A stretch of 64,000 nucleotides of DNA, from NCBI GenBank assembly GCA_031289145.1, contig JAITQA010000118.1, positions 27,620-91,619 of the forward strand, read 5' to 3'. Below are positions 27,601-36,155 of this stretch, one piece after another (within the stretch, counting starts at the first letter, position 1; every line of letters begins with the position of its first letter). This DNA is from Dysgonamonadaceae bacterium (GTDB lineage Bacteria; Bacteroidota; Bacteroidia; Bacteroidales; Azobacteroidaceae). A model generated the notes under the pieces. That model was not told the DNA's origin and did no database searches. It saw nothing but the letters and a program-made list of their open reading frames with translations. The position numbers and the translations under genes were made by a program.

Positions 27601-28940
27601 TGCAGAACAAGGGCTTGGAACTGAAATTGGAACGAACGGACGCCGTTGCTTTCTTTTATGATATTTATCAGTCTTTCAAAGAATTAACAGAAAAGAAAAA
27701 TATAGAGTTTTTGTTCGAATCCAACCTGTCTCAAAAAGAAATGTTGTTAGACACAGGTAAAATGGATAAAATCGCTTACAACCTCTTGTCGAATGCCATT
27801 AAACATACGCCGGATAATGGTATCATTGTGATCCGTCTGGTTTTTTCGGAGCAGGACGACCGGTTGATTGTAAGTGTATCAGACAGTGGTTCAGGGGTTC
27901 CGAAAGAAAAACAGAGTTCGCTGTTTGTCCGTTTTGCCCAGATTGATTCAGTTGGCGGAACCGGTGTAGGATTGCACCTGACGGCCGAATTGGCTACCGT
28001 GCACAGGGGAAAAGTCGAATATACGAACGCCGAATTGGGAGGCGCCTGTTTCAGTGTCTTTGTTCCCTTGTCGGAAGATAATTACAATAAAGATGATATT
28101 GCAGCCATGCAAACTGCACTTAAATTTACGGACACGACACAATTGCAGGAAGTACCGGATGCTTTTACGCAAAACAAACTTTACCGGAATTACAAACTGT
28201 TGGTTATTGAAGACGATGATGAAGTGCGCGAATTTTTGTTTGCCCAGTTAAATGACTTGTTTTCTATCTGTATCGCCAAAGACGGAACGGAAGGTTTGGA
28301 AAAAGCAGTGAGCGAACAGCCTGAATTGGTTGTCTGCGATGTAATGATGCCCGGCATTGACGGCTTTGATTTAACCCGTCGCTTAAAAGAGAATTTCCTG
28401 ACCAGCCATATCCCCATCATCTTATTGACGGCTCATTCTTCGGAAGAACATCGCTTGGAAGGTATTCAGGCCGGCGCTGATGCATATATTACCAAACCGT
28501 TCAGTATCAAATATCTGACAGCCCGTATCGTCAAACTCATCGAACAACGGGAGAAATTGCAGCAAAAATTTGCACAGGAACCGGGAAAACCGGTGCCATT
28601 GATTCATTATACAGATAAAGATAAGGAGTTTATCGACAAGATACACCTGCTGATTGAACAAAATATGGAAAATGTCGATTTTTCCGTTGATGTGTTTGCG
28701 CAGGATGCCGGTATGGGACGTACCAATTTTTATAAAAAAGTGAAAGGGATTACCGGTCATTCACCTAACGAATATGTGCGCATTGTCCGCATGAAAAAAG
28801 CTGCTGAATTGCTGGTAACGACGCACCTGAATGTATCGGAAGTTTCTTATAAAGTCGGAATCAGCGACCCTTTTTACTTCAGTAAATGTTTTAAGGCGCA
28901 ATTTGGCAAAACACCTTCTCAGTTCCAGAAAAATTTATAA
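24654..28940 (+). CDS. Hybrid two-component system sensor/regulator (HTCS)
   Basis: One-protein two-component system of 1428 residues that senses an oligosaccharide in the periplasm and activates PUL genes. Order: signal/first membrane segment (about 12-32); two seven-bladed Reg_prop propellers (about 35-780, with repeated units such as DSRGFIWLGT, DSHGRMWFGT and DEQGYIWVST); Y_Y_Y domain about 790-865; transmembrane helix about 877-902. Then comes the histidine kinase, with His930 in NISHEFRTPL and ATPase motifs NLLSNAIKHTP and GVGLHL. The receiver domain carries Asp1229 in VVCDVMMPGIDG. An AraC-type helix-turn-helix completes the protein (NEYVRIVRMKKAAELL, DPFYFSKCFKAQFG). All phosphorelay residues are intact. 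Its position divergent from the RG-I locus and the paired repeats in two locus promoters indicate that it controls that locus. The ligand is inferred to be an RG-I fragment. Confidence 0.95.
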   Translation: MERMKQYTSTTFLILLRGILLLCLLFSANLIFAVEILRFEWISDRDGLSQNTVRCAIQDSRGFIWLGTINGLNRYNGKEFSVMLPETGNFASLPDNRIRSMQEDSHGYIWIRTTANIFCCYDPHLERFADYDPGNKQKNFSYARTFSNGDVWLWGKSDGCCRIQHTTGGLQSLRFGKSELGSSAVNFVYEDSQHSIWIGSNAGLFRLEKDRIVKVSAEAFYFIQESSGYLFLINENHIVPYNANKQQFSRAFSFPDAKTLSLNASTILSNGIILIATKADIIAFDSRKMKFVPTETLFNNRTMQNASFYTDNKGNKWVYNISGAIWRLLSDNHFERIELIPENILSSIDAERYEIYHDSHNIIWISTYGNGLFALDMNNQSTYHYTVDNSDLPTNYLLCVMEDKSGEIWVGTEFAGISKISLSNYPIQILYPVPGENNNRSNAVRLLFEDSQGRFWMGTRSGFLHLYDQTFKKIKSHKINGGLPFTMMEDSLHNIWLGTRGNGIIVFPPSGEAPIRNYRLYDISRQSASSNNVFDILLDSKNRVWAASFGGGLHFADLNNKEITFQQINTRTVNQDMVRVILQDHTGMIWTGTNEGVNVFDPDALIQDNDKYINFHFDVNDDRSIHNNEVKAIFEDSHGRMWFGTTGGGLNLLVREEPLERSWFKHYTAKNGLSNEVIQTIQEDEQGYIWVSTESGSGISKFDPETERFENFSFSNSKQAGLFNEGSCWKMKNGDLMFGSYSGVFIFNPLKVKYNTYTPPIVITGLKINGADVYPKKNDSPLVESITETKMIKLKYNQNSFNLEFAMLNFQSPNFNQYAYYLENYERNWNPVTRHNIAAYRNVPPGTYWFKVKGSNSFGIWTEKETILKITILPPFWKSLWAYIVYFIFIVTAVFFTIRVILQINRLHTAVEVERQLTEYKLRFFTNISHEFRTPLTIIRGSIENLTTMENLPPAVTKQIKQMAKGSSRLLRLIDQLLEFRRLQNKGLELKLERTDAVAFFYDIYQSFKELTEKKNIEFLFESNLSQKEMLLDTGKMDKIAYNLLSNAIKHTPDNGIIVIRLVFSEQDDRLIVSVSDSGSGVPKEKQSSLFVRFAQIDSVGGTGVGLHLTAELATVHRGKVEYTNAELGGACFSVFVPLSEDNYNKDDIAAMQTALKFTDTTQLQEVPDAFTQNKLYRNYKLLVIEDDDEVREFLFAQLNDLFSICIAKDGTEGLEKAVSEQPELVVCDVMMPGIDGFDLTRRLKENFLTSHIPIILLTAHSSEEHRLEGIQAGADAYITKPFSIKYLTARIVKLIEQREKLQQKFAQEPGKPVPLIHYTDKDKEFIDKIHLLIEQNMENVDFSVDVFAQDAGMGRTNFYKKVKGITGHSPNEYVRIVRMKKAAELLVTTHLNVSEVSYKVGISDPFYFSKCFKAQFGKTPSQFQKNL

Positions 28941-29837
28941 ATTCCGCCCTTGTGTAAAATTCCGATAGGTAACCGGGGTCATTTGGGCTTTCTTTTTGAA
29001 AAAGGTGCAAAAATGGTCGGCGTTGTCGAATCCGGTAGTATAAGCGATTTCCTTGATAGACAAATGCGTATTGGTAAGTAATTCTTTACTTTTCCGAACC
29101 CTCAATTCCAGCAGGTATTGGTTGGGCGCAAATCCTGTGTATTGCTTGAAAATTTTCCGAAACCACGAATAACTCATGCATACTTTTCCTGCCACTTCTT
29201 CCGGACTTATTTGCGATTGGAAATTTTCCTGCATGATAATTTTGGCTCTGTTGATGTTGTTGAAAACATCCAATTCCACAAAAGACAGGTGTTTATCTAA
29301 GGAATAGGCAAAACCCAGCAAATGGTTGACTATTCCGGCAAGCATCTGCTGAAAACCGGCTTTTTGTTCCTGCGCGATTCGGATAGCCTGTTGGTAGAGG
29401 TATACAATATCATTATTGACGCCGGTATGAAAAAACGGCTTTTGGCTGCTGAAAAAACCGTGCTCGCAACGGTTATCAATATTAATTCCGTTGAATCCAA
29501 TCCAAAATTCGTCCCAGCCTGTTTTTTTGACCGGGCTGTAATTGTGCCATTCTCCGGGGAATAGCAAAAACATGTATCCTTCTTCGACAAGAGTCGATTT
29601 ACAGTTTTCAGACACAAAATTTCCTTTTCCACGAATGATATAGAGCAGTTGGTATTCATTCAGAATACGTCCTTTCTCGGTGGAAAAAAGGTACCGGGTA
29701 GGGTGATTCTTCGGTGGATAAACCGCATCCGGCGCGACGGACTGATAGCCTACCGTGCTGATAGTCAGTCCCCACAAGATATCCTGTTCGTTTTCCAATA
29801 AATACGTGATGGGAAGATGGACTTCTTTTTGTATCAT
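28935..29837 (-). CDS. AraC-family transcriptional regulator, probable rhamnose operon regulator
   Basis: DNA-binding regulator with an N-terminal cupin-type sensing domain (about 25-150, including LYIIRGKGNFVSE and FLLFPGEWHNYSP) and a C-terminal double helix-turn-helix at about 200-295. The HTH is marked by VCMSYSWFRKIFKQYTG and SIKEIAYTTGFDNADHFCTF. The ATG at 29837 (MIQKEVHLPI, 300 residues) is chosen. The longer TTG reading from 29873 starts inside a predicted -7 element. The gene diverges from the rhamnulokinase operon across 140 bp that contain 21-bp-spaced direct repeats, and Bacteroides RhaR is also an AraC-type protein. A role as L-rhamnose-responsive activator is therefore likely but inferred. 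Its stop overlaps the HTCS stop convergently in the palindrome TTATAA. Confidence 0.85.
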   Translation of the reverse strand: MIQKEVHLPITYLLENEQDILWGLTISTVGYQSVAPDAVYPPKNHPTRYLFSTEKGRILNEYQLLYIIRGKGNFVSENCKSTLVEEGYMFLLFPGEWHNYSPVKKTGWDEFWIGFNGINIDNRCEHGFFSSQKPFFHTGVNNDIVYLYQQAIRIAQEQKAGFQQMLAGIVNHLLGFAYSLDKHLSFVELDVFNNINRAKIIMQENFQSQISPEEVAGKVCMSYSWFRKIFKQYTGFAPNQYLLELRVRKSKELLTNTHLSIKEIAYTTGFDNADHFCTFFKKKAQMTPVTYRNFTQGRNL

Positions 29838-29870
29838 TTTTTGAATTACTGTTGATAAAAAACCAAAGGA

Positions 29871-29878
29871 CAAAATTA
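29871..29878 (-). promoter_or_regulatory. -7 promoter element of the AraC regulator gene
   Basis: The plus strand reads CAAAATTA, i.e. TAATTTTG on the coding strand, an exact TAnnTTTG match. It is 33 bp upstream of the chosen ATG at 29837, giving a leader of roughly 25 nt. Confidence 0.5.
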
Positions 29879-29894
29879 TACAAAATAAATGACT

Positions 29895-29931
29895 AAATCA
29901 ATTTTGAAAGTTTTAAAATCATTTAAACAGT
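29895..29931 (+). promoter_or_regulatory. Direct-repeat operator candidate of the rhamnose operon
   Basis: AAATCAATTTTGAAAG (29895-29910) and AAATCATTTAAACAGT (29916-29931) share AAATCA and a following TT, with a 21-bp start-to-start spacing. They end next to the expected -33 position of the rhamnulokinase promoter, as AraC-type activator sites often do. The match outside AAATCA is weak. Confidence 0.35.
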
Positions 29932-29952
29932 AAGCGGCTTTTTTTTAAAGCG

Positions 29953-29960
29953 TACTTTTG
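29953..29960 (+). promoter_or_regulatory. -7 promoter element of the rhamnose operon
   Basis: TACTTTTG matches TAnnTTTG exactly and lies 22 bp upstream of the rhamnulokinase ATG. No canonical TTTG is visible at -33, which fits activator dependence. Confidence 0.6.
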
Positions 29961-29981
29961 TAACTGAATATAATAATCTAC

Positions 29982-31466
29982 ATGATGATACATCATTTTT
30001 TAGCCTTTGACTTAGGGGCGACCAGTGGACGTTCCATTTTAGCTATTCTGGAAGAGGGGGAATTGCGTTTGAAAGAACTCACTCGCTTTCCCAATAAAAT
30101 GCTTCGGATTGGAAACAAATATTATTGGAATATTTATGCTTTGTTTGAAGAACTCAAAGCCGGACTTTGCGCAGTAGTAGCCGAAAATGTTAAGGTAGAA
30201 GCCATTGGAATTGATACTTGGGGTGTTGATTTTGCATTTATCGCCAAAGATGGCTCTATTGCCGGATTGCCGCGGGCTTATCGCGACCCTTATACCAATG
30301 GAATACCTGAAACTTATTTTCAACTGATTTCCAAAGAAAGATTGTATGAAATGACCGGTATTCAGTTCATGAATTTCAACAGTTTGTTTCAACTTTATGC
30401 CGCTAAAAAAGAAGGTGCATCGGCCTTGGCGGGCGCCGAAAGCGTATTGTTTATGCCGGATGCCCTGTTGTATCTACTGACAGGCAAAAAGGTATGTGAA
30501 TATACGATTGCTTCTACTTCTCAGATTTTGAATCCGAACACGAAACAGTTTGAAGTTGGATTATTGAATCTTATTGGAATTAATCCTGCTGTTTTGCAAA
30601 CAATTGTGATGCCCGGCGAGAAAATAGGTCTGTTGACGGAAGCCATTCAGGAAGAATGTCGGACAGAGGCTATTCCCGTGATTGCCGTAGCCGGACACGA
30701 TACCGCTTCGGCTGTGGCTGCTGTCCCGGCTGAAAATGAACGGTTTGCTTATTTGAGTTCAGGGACTTGGTCGTTGATGGGTATTGAAGTAAAATCTCCG
30801 ATTATCACCAAGCAAAGTTTTGCCGCCAATTTCACCAATGAAGGCGGCGTAGAGGGTACTACCCGCTTCTTAAAAAACACCACCGGTTTATGGCTGTTGG
30901 AACAATGCCGCAATGAATGGAAAATAGAAGGAAACGATTACACTTATGCCGAAATCACCCGATTATCGGATACCGCTCCTGCGTTTCAATGTTTCATCGA
31001 CTCCGACCATCCGAGTTTCGCCAATCCGACAAGCATGACGAAAGCCATCGCTGATTATTGCCGGGAAACAAGTCAAAAAATACCGCAAAATCATGCCGGA
31101 TACATTCGGTGTATTTTCGAGAGTCTGGCGCTGAAATATAGATATGTATTGGATGCTTTGCAGCAAATGGCGCCTTTTGCCATTGAAAAACTGCATGTCA
31201 TTGGCGGCGGTTCACAAAACAAATTACTGAACCGCTTCACAGCCAATGCCATTGGTATGCCGGTCGTAGCAGGCCCTGCGGAAGCAACGGCTATCGGCAA
31301 TGCACTGATGCAGGCAAAAGGTCTGGGCATTGTTCAGTCTGTGGCAGAAATGCGGGCAATCGTTCGCCGTTCGATTTTGCCGGAAACATTTTATCCGGAA
31401 AATACTTCGGTCTGGGAGGATGCCTACAAACAATTTTTATCCATTATCAACAATGAAAATTATTAA
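29982..31466 (+). CDS. rhaB: Rhamnulokinase
   Basis: FGGY-family sugar kinase phosphorylating L-rhamnulose to L-rhamnulose 1-phosphate in the cytoplasm. It has 494 residues, close to the E. coli enzyme. Visible motifs are the N-terminal phosphate-binding strand FDLGATSGRSI (9-19), GIDTWGVDF (76-84), the catalytic base Asp240 in VAGHDTASAV, YLSSGTWSLMG, and the ATP-site loop HVIGGGSQNKLLNRF. Two adjacent ATGs at 29982 and 29985 are equally possible starts. It is the first gene of the operon that also contains isomerase and aldolase. Between them lie a SusC/SusD pair and two pectin-type enzymes, an arrangement discussed under findings. Confidence 0.95.
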   Translation: MMIHHFLAFDLGATSGRSILAILEEGELRLKELTRFPNKMLRIGNKYYWNIYALFEELKAGLCAVVAENVKVEAIGIDTWGVDFAFIAKDGSIAGLPRAYRDPYTNGIPETYFQLISKERLYEMTGIQFMNFNSLFQLYAAKKEGASALAGAESVLFMPDALLYLLTGKKVCEYTIASTSQILNPNTKQFEVGLLNLIGINPAVLQTIVMPGEKIGLLTEAIQEECRTEAIPVIAVAGHDTASAVAAVPAENERFAYLSSGTWSLMGIEVKSPIITKQSFAANFTNEGGVEGTTRFLKNTTGLWLLEQCRNEWKIEGNDYTYAEITRLSDTAPAFQCFIDSDHPSFANPTSMTKAIADYCRETSQKIPQNHAGYIRCIFESLALKYRYVLDALQQMAPFAIEKLHVIGGGSQNKLLNRFTANAIGMPVVAGPAEATAIGNALMQAKGLGIVQSVAEMRAIVRRSILPETFYPENTSVWEDAYKQFLSIINNENY

Positions 31467-31518
31467 TATATACATAAATTAACTATATCCATTTTTTAAC
31501 TATTAAAAAATATTTATT

Positions 31519-34500
31519 ATGAGACATGTGATTTTTTTTGATTTGAAACCGATTAGGTTTTTGTTACTGTTTCTTTTTCTCCCTTTTGGCCTTTTTGCCC
31601 AGACTGTTTCTGTAACAGGTACGGTTAAAGACACAAACGGAGAAGGACTTATCGGTGTGAGTGTTGTAGAGAAAGGGACTATAAACGGTATTTTAACCGA
31701 TATCGATGGAAAATATTCCCTGAATGTACAGCATAATGGCATCCTTGAATTTTCGTACGTGGGTTATGTAACTCAATCCATTAATGTGCAAGGGAAAACA
31801 CTTATTGATGTTGCCTTGGAAGAAGATTTAAAGTCGTTAAGTGAGGTTGTGGTCGTTGGTTATGGCGTGATGAAGAAAAGGGATTTGACAGGAGCCTTGT
31901 CTTCTGTAGGAGAAGACAAAATCAAAGGTCGTTCGTACAGCAATGCCATGCAGGCGGTTGCAGGACAAGTGGCCGGAATTCAAATTCAACAGGTTCAAGG
32001 CGCTCCGGGATTTGCACCTTCTATTAAAATCAGGGGGAATACGTCTATCAATACAGGAACGAATCCCCTCTATGTAATTGATGGAATACCTTTAGAAGAT
32101 ATTTCCAAATCAAGTGGACAAGATAATTCAGCAGATGGAGGTTCAACCGGGTTAAGCTCCGCCTTTATAACAGCTAATCTTAATCCGTTGAATTATATCA
32201 ATCCCAATGATATTGAATCTATTGAAATACTGAAAGATGCTTCTTCGGCGGCTATTTACGGTTCACGTGGTGCAAACGGAGTAGTACTCATTACTACGAA
32301 ACAAGGAAAAGCCGGGAAGACAAGAGTAGAAGCGAATTACGAATTTGGAGTTTCTTCTGTTAATAGAAGAGTAGACATGATGAATGCCAAAGAATGGTTG
32401 GCCTACGAATCGCTGGCACGTTTGAATAGCGGGCAAAGCGTTCCTTCCATATTTTCAGAAACTGAATGGCTGGCTCGCATTGGTAATGGCACCGACTGGC
32501 AAGATGTACTATTCCGTAGCGGTATCACTCACAATGCCCAAGTCTTAGTATCGGGCGGCAGTGAAAAAACGCAATTTATGGTTTCGTCAAATTATTTGAA
32601 CTCGCAAGGAGTGGTGGACAATAATGATTATGAACGGATAACAGTACGTTCTAATCTCCGCCATCAAATTTCCACGCGTGTCAAAATAGGATTAAATTCT
32701 TCATACGCAAGAGTTAGCACGAATGATGTAGGTACCGGCGGTAAAGCGGATGCTATATCGTTGTCATTGCAAAGTGCACCTGTATTCCCTGCATTTACAG
32801 AAAATGGTACGTATGGTCCATACGATCCGAATTCAATTTGGAATGCATTCAACCAAGCAGGTATCTTGCCCTCATCTTTGTGGCATCCTTATTCAATGAC
32901 TCGCGAAGTAGATCGAAACAGACTTACCAGCAATGCAATGATTAACGCTTATCTGGAATGGACTATCATAGACGACTTGGTTTTTAAAACCTCTTTGAGT
33001 GATGCTTACAATAACATGCGTTACCAAAGCTATCAAACTGCTTTTCGCGGCTATGGGTGGCCGGGAGCTACGAGCCAAACGAATGCAAAAGGAAGATATA
33101 ACACCGGCCAAACGAATAATTGGGTGTTCGAAAATACGCTCAATTATAATAAGACATTCGGCTCCCACTCAATAACAGGTCTTTTAGGCTACACAATGCA
33201 AGAAAACAAGTATGAAGAAAGTTTTATCGAATCAAATTCCTTTCCAAATGATATGGTACATACACTTAATGCCGGAAAAGTAGCTAACGCATTGACATTT
33301 GCAAGCGAATGGGCGCTAATATCGTATATTGCCCGTGCCACTTATTCTTACCAAGGAAAATATTTAGCTTCTGCATCTATTCGAGCAGATGGCAGTTCTC
33401 GTTTCGGCGTCAATAATCATTGGGGCTATTTCCCGTCAGCTTCGATCGGTTGGAGAATTTCGGAAGAATCTTTCCTGAAAAATACGAATTGGTTAAACAA
33501 TCTCAAAGTAAGGTTAAGTTATGGCGAAACAGGGAACAATCAGGTTGGAGACTATTCTGCAATCGGTTTGTTGGGATACGTTTCTTACCCCATGAATGGA
33601 ACGGTGACGCAGGGGATGTTCACCAACACTTATCCTGATAAGAATCTCACTTGGGAAAAAACAAGACAGGTGAACATCGGTTTTGACGCATCATTCTTTA
33701 ATCAACGAATAGACGTATCGTTAGATTATTACCAATCACAAACAAGAGACTTGCTGTTTAATGTCCCAATACCGGCCATAAGCGGATTTTCCGAAACACT
33801 CACAAATATAGGAAAGCTGGGAAATAAAGGGCTTGAGTTCAATCTGAATACGCGCAATATCGAAGGAGATTTTTCTTGGAGAACCAACTTCAATATTTCC
33901 GGAAACCGCAACAAAATCCTTGAACTGGGAAACAATAACGCACCATTCAACGTAGTGGATTTCGACGCAAATGTGCGATTTGAAGTAGGAAAGCCGATGG
34001 CCTATTTTTATGGTTATGAACTCGACGGCGTGATTATGACTACTGCCGACTTAACTAAATATCCGGTATGGCCCGGAAGTGAAGCAGGTGATCCGAAAGT
34101 AGTAGATGTAAACGGAGATGGTAAAATTGATGCGGATGACCGCACAATGATAGGCAGCGCTCAGCCTGATTTCGTTTGGGGCATGACGAATACGTTCAGT
34201 TATAAAGGCATTGACTTGTCAGTCATGTTATCCGGATCGCAGGGAAATGAAATATTCAATCAGAATGCCCGCTATCTGAAGAGATACAATGGCTCAAGAG
34301 GGGCATATCAGGTAGTAGCAAATTACTGGAAATCGGAAGCAGAACCGGGAAACGGACAAATTCCTAAACCTCGCGCAAATGCTAACACCGTCCAAAATCT
34401 GGCTACTTCTTACTGGGTAGAAGACGGCTCTTTCGTTCGCATCAAAAATATCCAATTAGGCTATACTTTGCCTCAAAAGTTGACAAGTCATTATAAACTT

Positions 34501-34668
34501 TCTGCTGTAAAATTGTATGTGAACATGGAAAATGTGTATGTCTTCTCGGATTATTTGAACTATGACCCGGAGTCCAGCACATATACCACAGGGAATCTGG
34601 TGGGACTGGATTTTGGCTCTTATCCGAACCCATTTGTCTGTACATTTGGCGTAAATCTCAGTTTCTGA
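31519..34668 (+). CDS. SusC-like TonB-dependent transporter (rhamnose operon)
   Basis: Outer-membrane TonB-dependent porin of 1049 residues. It has a signal peptide cut near GLFA27, a carboxypeptidase-regulatory-like domain (VTGTVKDTNGEGLIGVSVVE), the SusC hallmark SEVVVVGYGVMKKRDLTGAL, plug motifs NPLYVIDGIPLEDI and AAIYGSRGANGVVLITTK, and a long barrel ending VCTFGVNLSF. A plug insertion (about residues 195-230, including KSSGQDNSADGGSTG) is rich in Ser and Gly. It lies 52 bp after rhaB and 48 bp before its SusD partner, with no promoter element seen. There is no STN domain, so control probably comes from the AraC-type regulator upstream. The cargo is probably a rhamnose-containing oligosaccharide. 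Confidence 0.95.
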   Translation: MRHVIFFDLKPIRFLLLFLFLPFGLFAQTVSVTGTVKDTNGEGLIGVSVVEKGTINGILTDIDGKYSLNVQHNGILEFSYVGYVTQSINVQGKTLIDVALEEDLKSLSEVVVVGYGVMKKRDLTGALSSVGEDKIKGRSYSNAMQAVAGQVAGIQIQQVQGAPGFAPSIKIRGNTSINTGTNPLYVIDGIPLEDISKSSGQDNSADGGSTGLSSAFITANLNPLNYINPNDIESIEILKDASSAAIYGSRGANGVVLITTKQGKAGKTRVEANYEFGVSSVNRRVDMMNAKEWLAYESLARLNSGQSVPSIFSETEWLARIGNGTDWQDVLFRSGITHNAQVLVSGGSEKTQFMVSSNYLNSQGVVDNNDYERITVRSNLRHQISTRVKIGLNSSYARVSTNDVGTGGKADAISLSLQSAPVFPAFTENGTYGPYDPNSIWNAFNQAGILPSSLWHPYSMTREVDRNRLTSNAMINAYLEWTIIDDLVFKTSLSDAYNNMRYQSYQTAFRGYGWPGATSQTNAKGRYNTGQTNNWVFENTLNYNKTFGSHSITGLLGYTMQENKYEESFIESNSFPNDMVHTLNAGKVANALTFASEWALISYIARATYSYQGKYLASASIRADGSSRFGVNNHWGYFPSASIGWRISEESFLKNTNWLNNLKVRLSYGETGNNQVGDYSAIGLLGYVSYPMNGTVTQGMFTNTYPDKNLTWEKTRQVNIGFDASFFNQRIDVSLDYYQSQTRDLLFNVPIPAISGFSETLTNIGKLGNKGLEFNLNTRNIEGDFSWRTNFNISGNRNKILELGNNNAPFNVVDFDANVRFEVGKPMAYFYGYELDGVIMTTADLTKYPVWPGSEAGDPKVVDVNGDGKIDADDRTMIGSAQPDFVWGMTNTFSYKGIDLSVMLSGSQGNEIFNQNARYLKRYNGSRGAYQVVANYWKSEAEPGNGQIPKPRANANTVQNLATSYWVEDGSFVRIKNIQLGYTLPQKLTSHYKLSAVKLYVNMENVYVFSDYLNYDPESSTYTTGNLVGLDFGSYPNPFVCTFGVNLSF

Positions 34669-34716
34669 TTTTTTATTATATTGCAAAATAAATAACTATA
34701 TAAAATAATTACAAGT

Positions 34717-36126
34717 ATGAAAAGTATGAAAATAATAATATTTGCCGCGTTTGCTTCTTTTGCGTTATTATTTACTTCGTGCGAAGATTTTTTGAATCGC
34801 ACGCCCATTTCTAATGCAAATGAAGATGATTTCTATAAATCGGAAACAGATATTCAACTGGCAGTAGTTGCTGTTTATGCTACATTGCACGATTTATATG
34901 GCCCACAAAGTCTGATGTCATACTACGGGGAATTAATGTCCGACAATGCTTATTCGGAAAACGAAGTAAGCCCTAATGATATAAAACAATTTCAAAACGG
35001 CGCTGTGCGTGCTGATAATAATAAGTTAGAAGAGTATTGGAATACCTATTATTCTTCCATCTACAAGATAAATAACGTTCTTTCTAAACTCAATGGAAAT
35101 ATGTCTATTGCAACTACTTACGAGGCAGAACTCAAGTTTTTGCGAGCGCTTTATTATTTCAACATGCTTCAGGCATGGAACCGGATAGCGTTGGTAGTGG
35201 AGCCTCTTTCACTGACCCAAGCATACAGTACATCGCTTTCCACTCCGGAAGAAACTTATTCCCTGATTATTAGTGACCTCGACTTTGCTGTGGCCAATTT
35301 GCCCACTCAACCGAGGCAAATAGGAACTCCAACGAATGGCTCTGCTAATACTTTGTTGGGAAAAGTTTACCTGACACAGGGGAATAAATCTGCAGCCGCA
35401 ACAGCGCTACAAAAGGTTTATGGAAAGTACAGTTTGGTAAATTATGCCGATTTGTGGGATTTGTCGAAGAAGAACGGGGCTGAGTCAATTTTTGAAATTC
35501 AATTTGCCGGAGGTGTAAACAATCCATACAGTAGATACTGGGCGATATTTACTCCATACGCAAACGGAGTTGTGACCCAATGGGGATTGGGAGATAATTT
35601 GGTAAGCGATGATTTGTGGAATGACTACGAGTCGGCTGATGCACGTCGTGACCTATCTGTTTTCGACCATTTTACCAATGATAAAGGATCAATAGATGAT
35701 AAGCATTTTGCAAAGAAATGGGTAGATATGTCGGCTCCTTTGGATAATCAAACAGAAGCTTCAAATAACAATTTCATTGTTCTTCGTTATGCAGATGTAT
35801 TGCTGATGTTGGCTGAAGCTACCGGAGATGCAAAATATCTGAATGAAGTCCGCAGCCGTCCGGGATTGACGCTTCCTCTTTATGGAACGTCCGGTTATCC
35901 TGCCGGATACAACACTTTTGCATTGGCTGTGGAACATGAAAGAAGAGTGGAGTTCGCTTTGGAATTTCATCGCTTCTTCGACCTGAAACGTACCGGTCGG
36001 GCTATTGATGTGATGAAAAACAGTTGGAAACACATTTCCTTTGATGAAAACCATCTCAATTTGCCTATTCCACAGGCTGTGGTAGATCAAAATCCGAATA
36101 TTATCAAACAAAATCCGGGGTATTGA
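34717..36126 (+). CDS. SusD-like glycan-binding lipoprotein (rhamnose operon)
   Basis: Surface lipoprotein partner of the preceding SusC, 469 residues, shorter than the RG-I locus SusD (670). The lipoprotein signal is MKSMKIIIFAAFASF followed by FTSC, with Cys22 as lipid site. Typical SusD features are DFLNRTPISNANEDDFY after the Cys, the tetratricopeptide-like segment AELKFLRALYYFNMLQAWN, YADVLLMLAEATGDAKYLNE, and the C-terminal pattern RRVEFALEFHRFFDLKRTG and NPNIIKQNPGY. The compact size suggests a small binding site suited to short oligosaccharides (inference). It is 29 bp upstream of the GH43 fusion gene. Confidence 0.95.
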   Translation: MKSMKIIIFAAFASFALLFTSCEDFLNRTPISNANEDDFYKSETDIQLAVVAVYATLHDLYGPQSLMSYYGELMSDNAYSENEVSPNDIKQFQNGAVRADNNKLEEYWNTYYSSIYKINNVLSKLNGNMSIATTYEAELKFLRALYYFNMLQAWNRIALVVEPLSLTQAYSTSLSTPEETYSLIISDLDFAVANLPTQPRQIGTPTNGSANTLLGKVYLTQGNKSAAATALQKVYGKYSLVNYADLWDLSKKNGAESIFEIQFAGGVNNPYSRYWAIFTPYANGVVTQWGLGDNLVSDDLWNDYESADARRDLSVFDHFTNDKGSIDDKHFAKKWVDMSAPLDNQTEASNNNFIVLRYADVLLMLAEATGDAKYLNEVRSRPGLTLPLYGTSGYPAGYNTFALAVEHERRVEFALEFHRFFDLKRTGRAIDVMKNSWKHISFDENHLNLPIPQAVVDQNPNIIKQNPGY

Positions 36127-36155
36127 TACTGAACCCGCATGTAAATTATGTACGT

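Noticed and set aside
29838..29873. N-terminal extension of the AraC regulator from TTG 29873
   Set aside because: The TTG lies within the predicted -7 element, and the ATG at 29837 gives a normal family N-terminus.
36123..36155. TTG start of the GH43 fusion overlapping the SusD stop
   Set aside because: The ATG at 36156 directly begins a good signal peptide; the extension would bury it.
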